From Gp6-AA40 sp963723495 (GTDB lineage Bacteria; Acidobacteriota; Vicinamibacteria; Vicinamibacterales; UBA2999): a stretch of 64,000 bases of DNA. Below the pieces are notes generated by a model that was not told where the DNA came from, ran no database searches, and was given only the letters and a program-made list of their open reading frames with translations. A program made the translations under genes and the position numbers. Below are positions 29,302 to 38,111 of this stretch, piece after piece (position 1 is the stretch's first letter; each line of letters opens with the position of its first letter). The DNA lies in the NCBI GenBank assembly GCA_963723495.1, contig CAVRQR010000006.1, forward strand, positions 595,832 through 659,831, in the 5' to 3' direction.

Positions 29302-30301
29302 ACGGGCAACCCCGGAGGCGCGTCCTGACACTGCGGACAGCAGCAATGGGGAATCTCGGAGCCGTACGTGCCGTACTCGTGCGCGCACACGCTGCACTGC
29401 ATCACGTAGACGCGCTGCTCGGGGTCACCGCCCATCCTGTCAGTGCGCGAGACCACGACCTGTCCTTCCTCATTGCGATAGCCAACGTCCGTGACGCGCT
29501 CCCACGTCCCGCCCTGGCCCATCTCGCGGAGATTGCGCGCCCGCATGATGTGATTCGCTATCGCGTCCCCCGCAAGTCCCATGTCCTGAAGAACCGAGCG
29601 GATTGACTCCTCGGTCATGAGTTCCAGAGAACGCACGCACTGCTCCATCGCCGCGATGAGTGTCGCGGGTGAGCCCCACTGAGACGGCGACGCCGACCGG
29701 AGCCAGTCGTCGCGGCGGAAGATCGCGAAACGCTCCCCCTCTGGGCGCTCGAAGCTCAGGACAACGAACTCAGGGTAAGTCGATTTATGGACGGTCATTG
29801 CTCGAGGGACGAGCGTAAGCCTGGAGACGTCCTGACAATGCGGACAGCAGCGGTGGGGGATCTCGGAGCCGTACGTGCCGTACTCGTGCGCGCACACACT
29901 GCACTGCATCACGTAGACGCGTTGCTCGGGGTCTCCGCCCATTCTGTCCGTACGCGAGACCACGACCTGTCCTTCCTCATTGCGATAGCCAACGTCTGTG
30001 ACGCGCTCCCACGACCCGCCCTGGTTCATCTTCTTGATGTTGCGCGCGCGCGTGACATAACTCGCCGCCGCGTCATCCGCTATTCCCATTTCCTGCAGGC
30101 GCGCGCGGAGCGACTCTTCCGTCAGCAGTTCCAGCGATTGTACAACTGCTCGATCGCTTCCATCGCCGTCGCGCTCGAACCCCACCGGGGCGGCGACGCT
30201 GATCGAGGCCACTCACCATGACGCAAAATCGCGAACCGCTCTCCCTCTGGCCGATCGAAACTCAAGACGATGAACTCCGCTGGAAAAATGGGAGTGGCCA
30301 T
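29298..30301 (-). pseudogene. Tandemly duplicated zinc-ribbon protein (two 169-residue units; frameshifted)
   Basis: Starting at 30301 (ATPIFPAEFIVLSFDRPEGERF), a frame break near 30140 leads to SLELLTEESLRARLQEMG. Each unit has EF(I/V)VLSF(D/E)RPEGERFAI, a helical MG-A-DA--A segment, GG-WERVTDVGYRNEEGQ and a cysteine cluster CSVC...CCP-CQD likely to bind zinc. Unit 2 begins at MTVHKSTYPEF. Offset between units is 507 nt and a stretch of about 190 nt is nearly identical, so the duplication is recent or kept by conversion. It lies 3 nt after the gene above it. Function unknown. Confidence 0.7.
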
Positions 30302-30304
30302 ACT

Positions 30305-31786
30305 TCAGCGGCGCGCGTAGGTCATCTTTCGCGTGCGGCTGCCCTGCGTGCGCTCGAGAGTCAGCGCGCCGTTGTCCACACGGTAGACGTCGGCGATCTC
30401 GAATCGCAGTTTGCCCTCGGGTCCATCGATCGTCCGCGTGATCGTCACGACGAGCGCACCGTCCCGGCGTGTTGCCTTCGCGCGCGTGTCCCACCCGAGC
30501 GGGCCCGGCACCACCGTCTCGGAACCATCGAGACGATAGGTCGCCGACGCCATCTGACCCTCGGTCCCGGTATTCGTCTCGATCGTGACACCGTTGGCCG
30601 ATTCAGTAATGGTGAGGCGCGTGGGCGTTGAGTAGCCAGCGAAGTTGCCGCGCCCGCTCTGCCCGGACAGCTGCCATCGTCCTGAAAGTGAATTGCCAGG
30701 GCTCGTGGTGCGGGATTCGGCGCTCGAAACCGGCGGCTCCGCCGCGCGCTCGGTTCTGCTCGCCCTCGTTGCTGGCGTCTCCGCATCGCCAATGCCATCG
30801 TCAGTGGCCACGCCACCAGCCGCCTCGGCCGCGCGCGCCGCGCTGAGGAGATTCGGCATCGCGAGGTTTCCTTCGTGGCAGCCATACTCGAAGATCGCCT
30901 CTTCGTCGTTGCGTGTCAGCGGCATCGCGAACGTCCACGGCCGCGTCCACGACGTCGGGTCATCGACGGTCACCGACCACTCAATCCTGTCGGGCGCAAC
31001 CAGTGTGAAGCGCTCGATCAGCGTCAACGCTGCGGGATTCGAACCTCGGTACACCGGATCGTCCTTGAAGCGGCTCGTTTCGACGACCAGCGTGTTGCCA
31101 TCCCACCGGCCGCGTGGCTCGCCCATGTACTGGCGAATCGCGGTTCCGACCTGCGGACGCCCGTCGAGCGGGATGATGCGCGTCTCGTGCACCATCTCGT
31201 ACGAGATCGCCACGTATCCCGGGCTCTGGATGATGCGGTACAAGTTGCCGTAGTTGGCCGGCATCATCGATCCAGGTAGACCGCGAGTAATGCAGCGATC
31301 GTAGAGGCTGCGATCGGTGTATGAATCTGACGGTCCTCGGCCCTTGCGTGCGGCCGCTCGTGCAGCAGCGCGGGCCGCAGATGCTTTCTGCCCCTCTGGG
31401 CTCATCTGCGGAATACGACCCTCAGCCGGATCGACCACGAACCACGGACGGCTGCCTCGACTGGCTTCGAAGCGATCGTAGAAGGCCGGAGCGCCGCCAA
31501 AGTTGCCCGCAACGGGATCGCCACCGGTGAACGGCGAGTTGAGGAGCAATTCGTCGGCCCGCTCTTTCACGAGCTGCGCAAGCTCGTCTCCCTTGATCTG
31601 ATCGAGCGTACGTCCCTCGAACTCCGCGGGCCGCTCGAACGGCGTGCCCTGCTCGTACTTGTTCGAGTAGTTGCCTTGCAGGTCGGGGTCGCCCCACGGC
31701 GTACGAGGCGGCGTCCATGTCTGCCCCACAACAGGTGCGGACGACAGCGCGAGAAGCGTGAACACAACACTCACTCGCCTCTTCAT
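30305..31786 (-). CDS. Secreted PDLQG-family protein B3 with extra C-terminal domain
   Basis: 493 residues; the ATG at 31786 follows AGGAGG. Signal peptide (VSVVFTLLALSSAPVVGQ), family start WTPPRTPWGDPDLQGNY, YDRCITRGLPGSMMP, RIIPLDGRPQ, RGRWDGNTLVVETSRF, LIERFTLV, FEYGCHEGNLAM. After about residue 360 it adds a beta-rich domain (SGRWQLSGQSGRG ... ALTLERTQGSRTRKM) absent from the other copies. It heads the three-gene operon down to 28504. Function unknown. Confidence 0.8.
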   Translation of the reverse strand: MKRRVSVVFTLLALSSAPVVGQTWTPPRTPWGDPDLQGNYSNKYEQGTPFERPAEFEGRTLDQIKGDELAQLVKERADELLLNSPFTGGDPVAGNFGGAPAFYDRFEASRGSRPWFVVDPAEGRIPQMSPEGQKASAARAAARAAARKGRGPSDSYTDRSLYDRCITRGLPGSMMPANYGNLYRIIQSPGYVAISYEMVHETRIIPLDGRPQVGTAIRQYMGEPRGRWDGNTLVVETSRFKDDPVYRGSNPAALTLIERFTLVAPDRIEWSVTVDDPTSWTRPWTFAMPLTRNDEEAIFEYGCHEGNLAMPNLLSAARAAEAAGGVATDDGIGDAETPATRASRTERAAEPPVSSAESRTTSPGNSLSGRWQLSGQSGRGNFAGYSTPTRLTITESANGVTIETNTGTEGQMASATYRLDGSETVVPGPLGWDTRAKATRRDGALVVTITRTIDGPEGKLRFEIADVYRVDNGALTLERTQGSRTRKMTYARR

Positions 31787-32110
31787 AGGAATCCTCCTGG
31801 CGCGTGCTTGATTATCTGCGATTCTCCTCACCTCCGACTATTGTCCGGCCGTCCCCGGAATGCGACGGGCTGCGTCACCGAATCATCAACTGTGTCCACT
31901 CCGTGATTCAGGGGTCCGCCTCCGCCGTCAGAAATCTGCCGGGCCGGGTGCACTCTGCTGTCGGCAACTTCCTTGCACCGCGCGACCAGGAATCAGTCTG
32001 CCTGGCTGCAGTGAGGCATCGTTGTTCCGTCTACGATGTCGTCGCGCCAGGATGCTCGATTTTCTTCGTCCTGGTGCTTCAGACCGTCGATTTTGGAGGG
32101 AAATCCGTAC
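31787..32110. other. Spacer between divergent genes; no gene seen
   Basis: This 324-nt region separates the minus-strand operon from the plus-strand outer-membrane-like gene. It must hold both promoters, but I see no convincing coding frame, repeat or hairpin. Confidence 0.5.
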
Positions 32111-32845
32111 ATGCGAGCTGTCAAACTCTACCTGCTGGTTGCTGTTCTGATCGCGCTGGGCGCTCGGCCTTCATCAGCTCAGTCCCCCTATGTGAGCGCC
32201 GCGGTGGTGGGTGATGTCTTGCTCAGCACCCATTCTGAAACGTCATTGGGAGGAGATGTCCCGAGTGGCGGCGAAGCAATCGGGTTCGCCCTTCGCGTCG
32301 GAACACCGCTTGGCAGCCGGTGGGGCGTCGAGCTCGAGTTCACGCGTGCCGGGGAGATCGAAACAGAGTTCGACGGCGTGATCCCGTTGGCGAGCAGAGC
32401 CGGCAGTGCCGTCTCGTGGACATCGTCGCTTCCGCCGGGATCGGTTCCGGCCGGAATCGATGCTGTCTTACCTCTCCTCCAGCGGCCCACGTCGTACAGC
32501 CTGCAGACGACTCAACGGCACAGCACGCTCTCGACAATCGTGTGGATGAATCAGGAACTGTCGCCGCGCGTCTCGCTCATTTATCTTGCGGGGATGGGAT
32601 TCTCTCGGACGACGTTCGAGAACGAATCGCGCTTCGAGATTCTGCCGCTGCCACCGGGCATTTCCATACCGAACATCTTTCCAGCCATCACGAAGACGGT
32701 GACCTACGGCGTCAGACCACTGGCAGGGATCGAGGGTCGCATCGGGTTGACCGAGCACGTCGATCTGGTGCCCGGCATACGACTGCACGGCCTCGACAAC
32801 GGCTGGCTGTTACGCCCTGCCGTGGGCCTCGCGTGGAATTTCTGA
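32111..32845 (+). CDS. Outer-membrane beta-barrel-like secreted protein
   Basis: 244 residues; the ATG at 32111 follows GGAGGG. Signal peptide (LYLLVAVLIALGARPSSAQ). The body alternates polar and hydrophobic residues and ends in aromatic LAWNF, typical of small outer-membrane barrels: WGVELEFTRAGEIETEF, LSTIVWMNQELSPRVSLIYLAGMGFS, LRPAVGLAWNF. No cargo or partner is evident. Confidence 0.65.
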   Translation: MRAVKLYLLVAVLIALGARPSSAQSPYVSAAVVGDVLLSTHSETSLGGDVPSGGEAIGFALRVGTPLGSRWGVELEFTRAGEIETEFDGVIPLASRAGSAVSWTSSLPPGSVPAGIDAVLPLLQRPTSYSLQTTQRHSTLSTIVWMNQELSPRVSLIYLAGMGFSRTTFENESRFEILPLPPGISIPNIFPAITKTVTYGVRPLAGIEGRIGLTEHVDLVPGIRLHGLDNGWLLRPAVGLAWNF

Positions 32846-32890
32846 CGTCGGCGATCGCGGCCGCCCGCTAACGTCGGCGCGTCGCGATTG

Positions 32891-33638
32891 CTACTCGCAG
32901 GTCGCGGAGACGGGCGAGATGCCTCGGACGTTCAGACCGTCAACACCGGCGTCACCCATCAATGTCGCACCTACCGACATCCGATAGCCGACGTACTTGT
33001 CGAGCGAGGTGAGCACGAACTTCAGCGTGTACTCACGGTCGCCGAGCGGCGCGTTGACGTCGGGCGTCTTGCTCTCGAACACGCGAGCCGGACGCGTTCC
33101 CCTCGTCAGCTTCCAGTCGCGACCCTCGCCCTTCGCGAGGCACCCGACGACGTGCGCGAAGGCATTGGCCGGCAACTCCGTTGAGCCGCCCTTCTTGACG
33201 ATCTGGACGCCCTCACTCGACGCAGCGGTCAGTTCGCGCGCACCGGACGGGAACCCGTTGGTGTTCAGGATATGAGCAACGATGTCCACGTAGGTCGCCG
33301 TGCCGAGTGTTCCGGCCAGCGAGCCGTCCTCCGAGAACGGCATATTCTTGCTGATCCGACCGAGCATGTAGTCGACGGTGGTTTCCTGCCAGTCGGCCCA
33401 GAACCGATCGCCCTTGAGCGCCTGCCGCTCGCCGCCCTCGAGGGTGCCGCCGTGGCACTCCGCGCAGTTGGCGAGATAGAAGCCTCGCCCTCGCTCCGCC
33501 TGCGCCGTGGTGAACACGCCGTCCCATGCCGTCTTTGGCGCTGTCTGACCGCTGACCACCTGTTCGCCACCCAACCGGGTGAACACGATCGAATGCACTG
33601 AGAAAAATGACAGATGCAACTCGCACAAGTATCCGCAT
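32891..33638 (-). CDS. Secreted c-type cytochrome domain protein (possible N-terminal frameshift)
   Basis: One haem site, CAECHGG, sits in AERGRGFYLANCAECHGG, followed by PFSEDGSLAG and YVDIVAHILNTNGFPSG, a cytochrome c domain. After about residue 130 comes a beta-rich domain (DWKLTRGTRPARVFES ... REYTLKFVLTSLDKYVGYR) ending SATCE. The best signal peptide, MRILVRVASVIFLSA, starts at 33638 in a different frame and joins near 33570. Otherwise a GTG inside the longer frame would be the start. It should act in periplasmic electron transfer. Confidence 0.7.
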
Positions 33639-33674
33639 GACCTGTGGATGATATCGGATGGCCGCCGGATTTCG

Positions 33675-35257
33675 CTACGCGCTGGCCTTCTTCGCGGGCC
33701 GATGTGTCTGCCACCACGCGCGGGCGCGCTCCTCGGTCCACGGGTTCGGCCCACTGATTTCCGCCAGCCTCTGTGCCAACACTCGCGCGGATTGCGGCCG
33801 GTCTGCGGGACTCTTGGCCAGGCACGCCAGGATCAGTCGATCGAGCGCAGGTGGAATCGGTAACTCAGAAGAAGCCGACGGTGCGGGCGGCGGAGTCTTC
33901 GCGTGATGCACGACGACGGCCATCGCTGTGTCGCCGTCGAACACCGGCTTCCCTGTCAGCATGAAATAGGCTACGCAACCAGTCGCGTAGATGTCTGCTC
34001 GACAATCAATCTGCGACCCCATCGCCTGCTCGGGCGCGATGTACGCCGGCGTTCCGTGCACGACGTTGTCGCGCGTGACACCAATCGCAATCGCACCGGT
34101 CTCCATCAGCTCGGGTGTGGCCTTGGCAATACCGAAGTCCAGCACCTTCACGAAGTCATGTTCGCCGCCGTACCGGCACACGAACAGGTTGGCCGGCTTG
34201 ATGTCGCGGTGAACGAGCCCGTGCATCTCGGCCTCCGCCAGCGAGTGACACACCTGGCCCAGCAGATAGATCGCGCGATCGGCCCGCAGCGGACCATATT
34301 GTTCCACCAGCCTCTGGAGGTCGAGGCCATCGAGCAGCTCCATCACGTAATAGAAGCTGCCATCGTCGGCCACACCGAAGTCGAAGAGTTGGACGGTGTG
34401 CGGTGAAGAGAGAGCCGCTGTGACCTGCGCCTCCCGCTCGAATCGGCGCATCGCATCGTCGGAACCCTGAACATTCCCCGAGCGAATCAGCTTGACCGCA
34501 GCCGGGCGAGCGAGCAGACGATGCTTCGCTCGCCACACTTCTCCCATGCCGCCTTGCCCAAGGCGCTCGACGAGGCGGTAGCTTCCCAGCTCGCGCGCTT
34601 CGGTCACGGCCTTGCCGAATGTGTAGACGACGCGCGCGCCGACATACGCCATGATCGTGATGAGCAGGTACGGGAGCACGATCCAGAAGAAGAAGGTGTC
34701 TGCCGTCGGACTGTACGTGGTTCGCCGCGTCAGCACCACGAAAGCGATCACGACGGGAACGGCGGTGACCGAGGCCAGCGTCGCCAGCGTGGCCTTGACC
34801 GGACGCGTAGGAATCACGACGGTGAAAAGCAGCGCCCATGGAGCGACCCACGACAATCCGATCCAACCGTTATGTTCAGACGCGTGGGTTCGAGGTACTC
34901 CGCCAGCGCGATGCCATAGCAGCTGACGACCTCGAACATCAGCCCGACGTTCATCACCGTCGGCAGCGGCACACGCGGGCTCATGGTGAACGCACCGACA
35001 GCGAGGGCAATCGCGATCGAGATCGGCCCAGGCACCCAGTGCTCCGGGACCGCCCAGAACGCCGCGCGCCACTCGGGATAGACCAGGTTGGGGAAAAACC
35101 CCGCCATGAAGAACGTGAAGGCGTAGAGCAGAGTCAGGATGCGAAGCCGGCTGGCGGACTGACTGAGCAGCTCAGGTGCGAGCGAACCCGTGCGATAACC
35201 CGTCGTCGAGGCACGCGCCCCGCCGCGGGGCTGCAGGAGGGTGACACCTGGCGTCAC
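33675..35257 (-). pseudogene. Membrane Ser/Thr protein kinase with N-terminal transmembrane sensor (frameshifted)
   Basis: Start at 35257. The N-terminal 200 residues contain several spans (LLYAFTFFMAGFFPNL, ISIAIALAVGAF, WVAPWALLFTVVI, FFFWIVLPYLLITIMAYVG); a frame break lies near 34880. The kinase domain follows: RLGQGGMGEVW, AAVKLIRSG, HRDIKPANLF, KVLDFGIA and a GTPAYIAPEQA activation end, then CVAYFMLTGKPVF. It lacks any extracellular C-terminal sensor, so the membrane part at the N-terminus probably senses. Order is opposite to common PknB types. Confidence 0.8.
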
Positions 35258-35688
35258 GAAGCGGTCACCTGGTTAGAACTCACAGCAATTCATGACTAGT
35301 ATGCTGCGGCCGGCGCGCTGTTCGCTTGTGAGGGCGCAGACGTTGTCAGAAACAGAGGTTGCTCCCAGCGCGGTCGACGCGGCTGCTCGAGCCCCGAGGG
35401 TATTCGTCGGGTTCCTCGAGCAGCCCCGCCCATCTCTCGCTTCTTCGGTCTCCAGCAATTCCAAGGATCAGGCTAGATTATCTGGCGCCGCTGCCGGTCT
35501 TATTCCTGGAAGGCATCGCGCTCGACGACCCGGAACGCCGCCTCGAAGGCAACGGCAACCAGGTACGTGCCTTTGGTGAGCACGAGCGAAGGCGTTATTG
35601 ATGTCCGCCTTCGATGAAGCTACGGCGGACAACCTTCGCATGGCTCGCCAACCGTAGCTCACGGGAGCCGGCGAGCGTGAGCGAAGGT
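35258..35688. other. Spacer with a DUF1801-like fragment; otherwise no gene
   Basis: On the plus strand around 35470-35601 a frame reads DYLAPLP-LFLEGIALDDPERRLEGNGNQVRAF and then stops. This resembles the C-terminal end of DUF1801 proteins (LEG-G-QVR), and the preceding sequence does not extend the domain. I read it as a decayed fragment next to the tRNA gene. The rest shows nothing. Confidence 0.35.
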
Positions 35689-35777
35689 TGGTGCCGGAGG
35701 AGGGAATCGAACCCACACGCCGGGTAACCGGCGCGAGATTTTGAGTCTCGTGCGTCTGCCAGTTTCGCCACTCCGGC
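35689..35777 (-). tRNA. tRNA-Leu (anticodon CAA)
   Basis: The minus strand gives a class II tRNA: acceptor GCCGGAG pairs with CTCCGGC, the anticodon stem CGAGA/TCTCG closes the loop CTCAAAA with anticodon CAA, a long variable arm (CGCCGGTTACCCGGCG) follows, the T-loop is TTCGATT, and CCA is encoded at 35691-35689. It would read UUG. Confidence 0.95.
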
Positions 35778-35852
35778 CCGGAACACTCAGTATAACAAGC
35801 CCTGCGGGGTATACTGCCCGAAACCCCTTTCAACGCGACGCAGCACGACCTC

Positions 35853-36209
35853 ATGACCAGCATCGGCGCATCCGTCGCCTTCGACGGCGACCTCACCTGT
35901 GACGAAGACATCACATTCGAAGGACGCCTGACCGGCAACATCTTCGTCCGCGAGGCGGCGCTCATCGTGGCGCAGGCCGCTCATCTGGAAGCCACCATCC
36001 GCGCCCAGCGCGTCATCGTCCAGGGCACCGTGCAAGGCTCCATCTCGGCTGGTCAACGCATCGAGCTCGCCTCCTCGGCCAAGGTCACGGGAGACCTCAG
36101 CGCGACCCAGATCGTCATCGCCGACGGCGCGCAGTTCAACGGTCGCGTGGATATGGGTCGACGGACGATTGTCGCCAAAGTCGCGCAATACAAGGCCGCG
36201 ACCACGTGA
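35853..36209 (+). CDS. Bactofilin (polymer-forming cytoskeletal protein)
   Basis: 118 residues formed of short repeating beta-helix turns: GDLTCDEDITFEGRLTGNIF, QRVIVQGTVQGSI, RIELASSAKVTGDLSATQIVIADGAQFNGRV. This is the DUF583 bactofilin fold that self-assembles into filaments at the membrane and affects shape or anchors other proteins. The length is usual for the family and no signal peptide is present. It stands alone downstream of the tRNA. Confidence 0.9.
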   Translation: MTSIGASVAFDGDLTCDEDITFEGRLTGNIFVREAALIVAQAAHLEATIRAQRVIVQGTVQGSISAGQRIELASSAKVTGDLSATQIVIADGAQFNGRVDMGRRTIVAKVAQYKAATT

Positions 36210-36228
36210 ACTCTACCTTCGACGAAAT

Positions 36229-36285
36229 CTACAATCGACAACCATCAATCAAAAACGATTCAACAATCAAAGATCGTAAAATCTG
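36229..36285. repeat. Family A heptad array
   Basis: Contains CAATCGA- and CAATCAA-type units and the conserved AACGATTCAA plus ATCAAAGATC block. It fills the spacer between the convergent bactofilin and methyltransferase genes. Confidence 0.75.
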
Positions 36286-36292
36286 CAATTAG

Positions 36293-36808
36293 CTACAGTT
36301 CAGACCGTTTCGCAACCACCGACGCCACCATCCGCCCTTCGAAATCTCCTTCACGGCTCGCGAGGATCTCGAGCGGTTGAACCAAGTCGAGAAGCTCCCC
36401 GGGCTCGAGCAGGAACGCCGGGTTCGTCGGCTTCCCGCGCGCGGCCTGTGCACGGGTGAACGTCTCATAGACCAGCACGCCACCACTCCGCAGCGCACCG
36501 ACGATCGACGGGAAGAGCGGCCGGTGCAGGTAGTGCACGACGACGATCAGATCGAAGGAGCCGGGCTCGAGGTATGGCTGGCCATTCTCCAGATCGATGA
36601 CCTCAGTCTGTATGGACAGGCCGCGGCGAGAGGCTTCATCGCTCAGCGACTTGATTGCAGCGGCATCTCGATCGACGGCCAGAGTACGAAAGCCCTGCTC
36701 GGCGAGCCAGATGGCGTGGCGACCGGAGCCGCACGCCAGATCGAGACTGTCGCCGGCGGCCGGCAACAGGTGCCGATTGCCCGTGAGCCACACGCACGGA
36801 TCACTCAC
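36293..36808 (-). CDS. Class I SAM-dependent methyltransferase
   Basis: About 171 residues from a GTG at 36808 that overlaps the BaiN stop by 8 nt; an ATG at 36841 is an alternative. The SAM-binding motif LDLACGSGRHAIWLAEQGF and the acidic end of strand 2 (LAVDRD) are clear, followed by FDLIVVVHYLHRPLFPSIV and GGVLVYETF. It is a small methyltransferase like the tellurite-resistance TehB type; the substrate is unknown. Co-transcribed with the flavoprotein. Confidence 0.85.
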   Translation of the reverse strand: MSDPCVWLTGNRHLLPAAGDSLDLACGSGRHAIWLAEQGFRTLAVDRDAAAIKSLSDEASRRGLSIQTEVIDLENGQPYLEPGSFDLIVVVHYLHRPLFPSIVGALRSGGVLVYETFTRAQAARGKPTNPAFLLEPGELLDLVQPLEILASREGDFEGRMVASVVAKRSEL

Positions 36809-38042
36809 GTGCGAGCGCCTTTGCAATCGCTTGACCGGCAATCCACCCTGATGACCACGCCCATTGAAAGTTGAATCCGCCGAGGCGTCCGTCCACGTCG
36901 AGGATCTCCCCCACCAAAAACAACCCCGGACACACCCGCGACTGCATCGTGGCCGGATCGATCTCGTCGAGCGGAACGCCGCCTGCCGTCACTTCCGCGT
37001 ACGAATATCCGCGACTGTCGATCACCTGAAGCGGCGTATCGAGCAACGCATGCACCAGTTGACGTCGATCGCTCTTCGCCAGATGCGCCATCGTCGTCGC
37101 TGAATCGATTCCGCTCGAGATGATCCACGCGTTTGCGACCGACGCAGGGACGAGGCTTGCGAGGACAGTGGATACGAGCGCCCTCGGGCGTGCGCGCTCT
37201 TGTGACAGCAGCCAGTCGTCGAGCGATTCGAATGTTTCCGTAGGACAGACGCTCACCCGCACATCACCGGCGTGCCCTGACAACCGGGCACGGTGCCAGT
37301 GGCGAGACATGTTCAACGCCACGGGACCACTGACTCCGAAGTGCGTCCACAGCAGAGAGCCTTCGAGGCGTGTGGCGATCGTGCCGTCAACGCGAAGCGT
37401 GAGCGCCGCCTCGTGGGAGACGCCCGCCAACCCGGTATGGCGATCGCCGTCAAGTACGAGAGGCGCGAGCGCCGGTGTCGTGTCGACGTATCCGTGCCCC
37501 AATCGCCGTCCCAGCTCGTACCCGAATCCGTCGCTACCCGTTTTCGGCAGCGAGCGGCCGCCAGTGGCGAGCACGACAACGTGCGCCTCGTGGCGCTCGC
37601 CATCGGCGATCTCAACGACGAAGCGGTCCTCCACCCGATCAATCGACAGCACACGACGGCCAGCCTCGACGGACACACCTACCCGCCCGGCCTCGGCCAG
37701 CAGCGCGTCGAGCACGGTTCGCGAGCGGTTGGTGTCAGGGAAAAGTTTGCCGTCCTCCTCTTCGTGCAGCTTCACGCCAAGTGTCTCGAAGAACGCCGCG
37801 GCGCGCTCGGCTGGAAATGCGCGAAGCACGTTGCGAACCACGCGCGAGGAACCGCCCCAGAAATCACGCTCGGTCACGACACGGTTGGTGACGTTGCAGC
37901 GCGAGCCGCCGCTCACCAGGATCTTGGCGCCGATCTTCGACGCGCCATCAAGGCAGCGCACGTCCAGGTCCGGCGCCGCGCGTGCTGCGAATATCGCGGT
38001 CGCCAGCCCGGCTGCGCCAGCACCAATGATCAGGACTTTCAC
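36801..38042 (-). CDS. BaiN/HI0933-family FAD-dependent oxidoreductase
   Basis: 413 residues. FAD-binding GAGAAGLATAIFAARAAPDL at the N-terminus, the family signature KILVSGGSRCNVTN at about 40-53, HEEEDGKLFPDTNRS, ATGGRSLPKTGSDGFGYEL, THFGVSGPVALNMSRHW and the C-terminal AEVTAGGVPLDEIDP...LFLVGEILDVDGRLGGFNFQWAW. Length and motifs are complete. The physiological substrate of this flavoprotein family is poorly defined. Start at 38042, next to a family B heptad array shared with the divergent permease. Confidence 0.9.
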   Translation of the reverse strand: MKVLIIGAGAAGLATAIFAARAAPDLDVRCLDGASKIGAKILVSGGSRCNVTNRVVTERDFWGGSSRVVRNVLRAFPAERAAAFFETLGVKLHEEEDGKLFPDTNRSRTVLDALLAEAGRVGVSVEAGRRVLSIDRVEDRFVVEIADGERHEAHVVVLATGGRSLPKTGSDGFGYELGRRLGHGYVDTTPALAPLVLDGDRHTGLAGVSHEAALTLRVDGTIATRLEGSLLWTHFGVSGPVALNMSRHWHRARLSGHAGDVRVSVCPTETFESLDDWLLSQERARPRALVSTVLASLVPASVANAWIISSGIDSATTMAHLAKSDRRQLVHALLDTPLQVIDSRGYSYAEVTAGGVPLDEIDPATMQSRVCPGLFLVGEILDVDGRLGGFNFQWAWSSGWIAGQAIAKALARE

Positions 38043-38053
38043 TTTCCAGGATC

Positions 38054-38104
38054 CGGTTCCGTTGGGAGTTGGGACTTGGTAGTTGGGAGTTCAGAGTTGA
38101 GAAT
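38054..38104. repeat. Family B/D heptad array in a divergent promoter
   Basis: Seven contiguous seven-base units, starting with GGTTCCG and continuing as TTGGGAG-like variants, run right up to the NCS2 start region. It occupies nearly all of the 69-nt spacer between divergent genes, so it could hold or replace promoter elements. Confidence 0.75.
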
Positions 38105-38111
38105 ACCCGAG

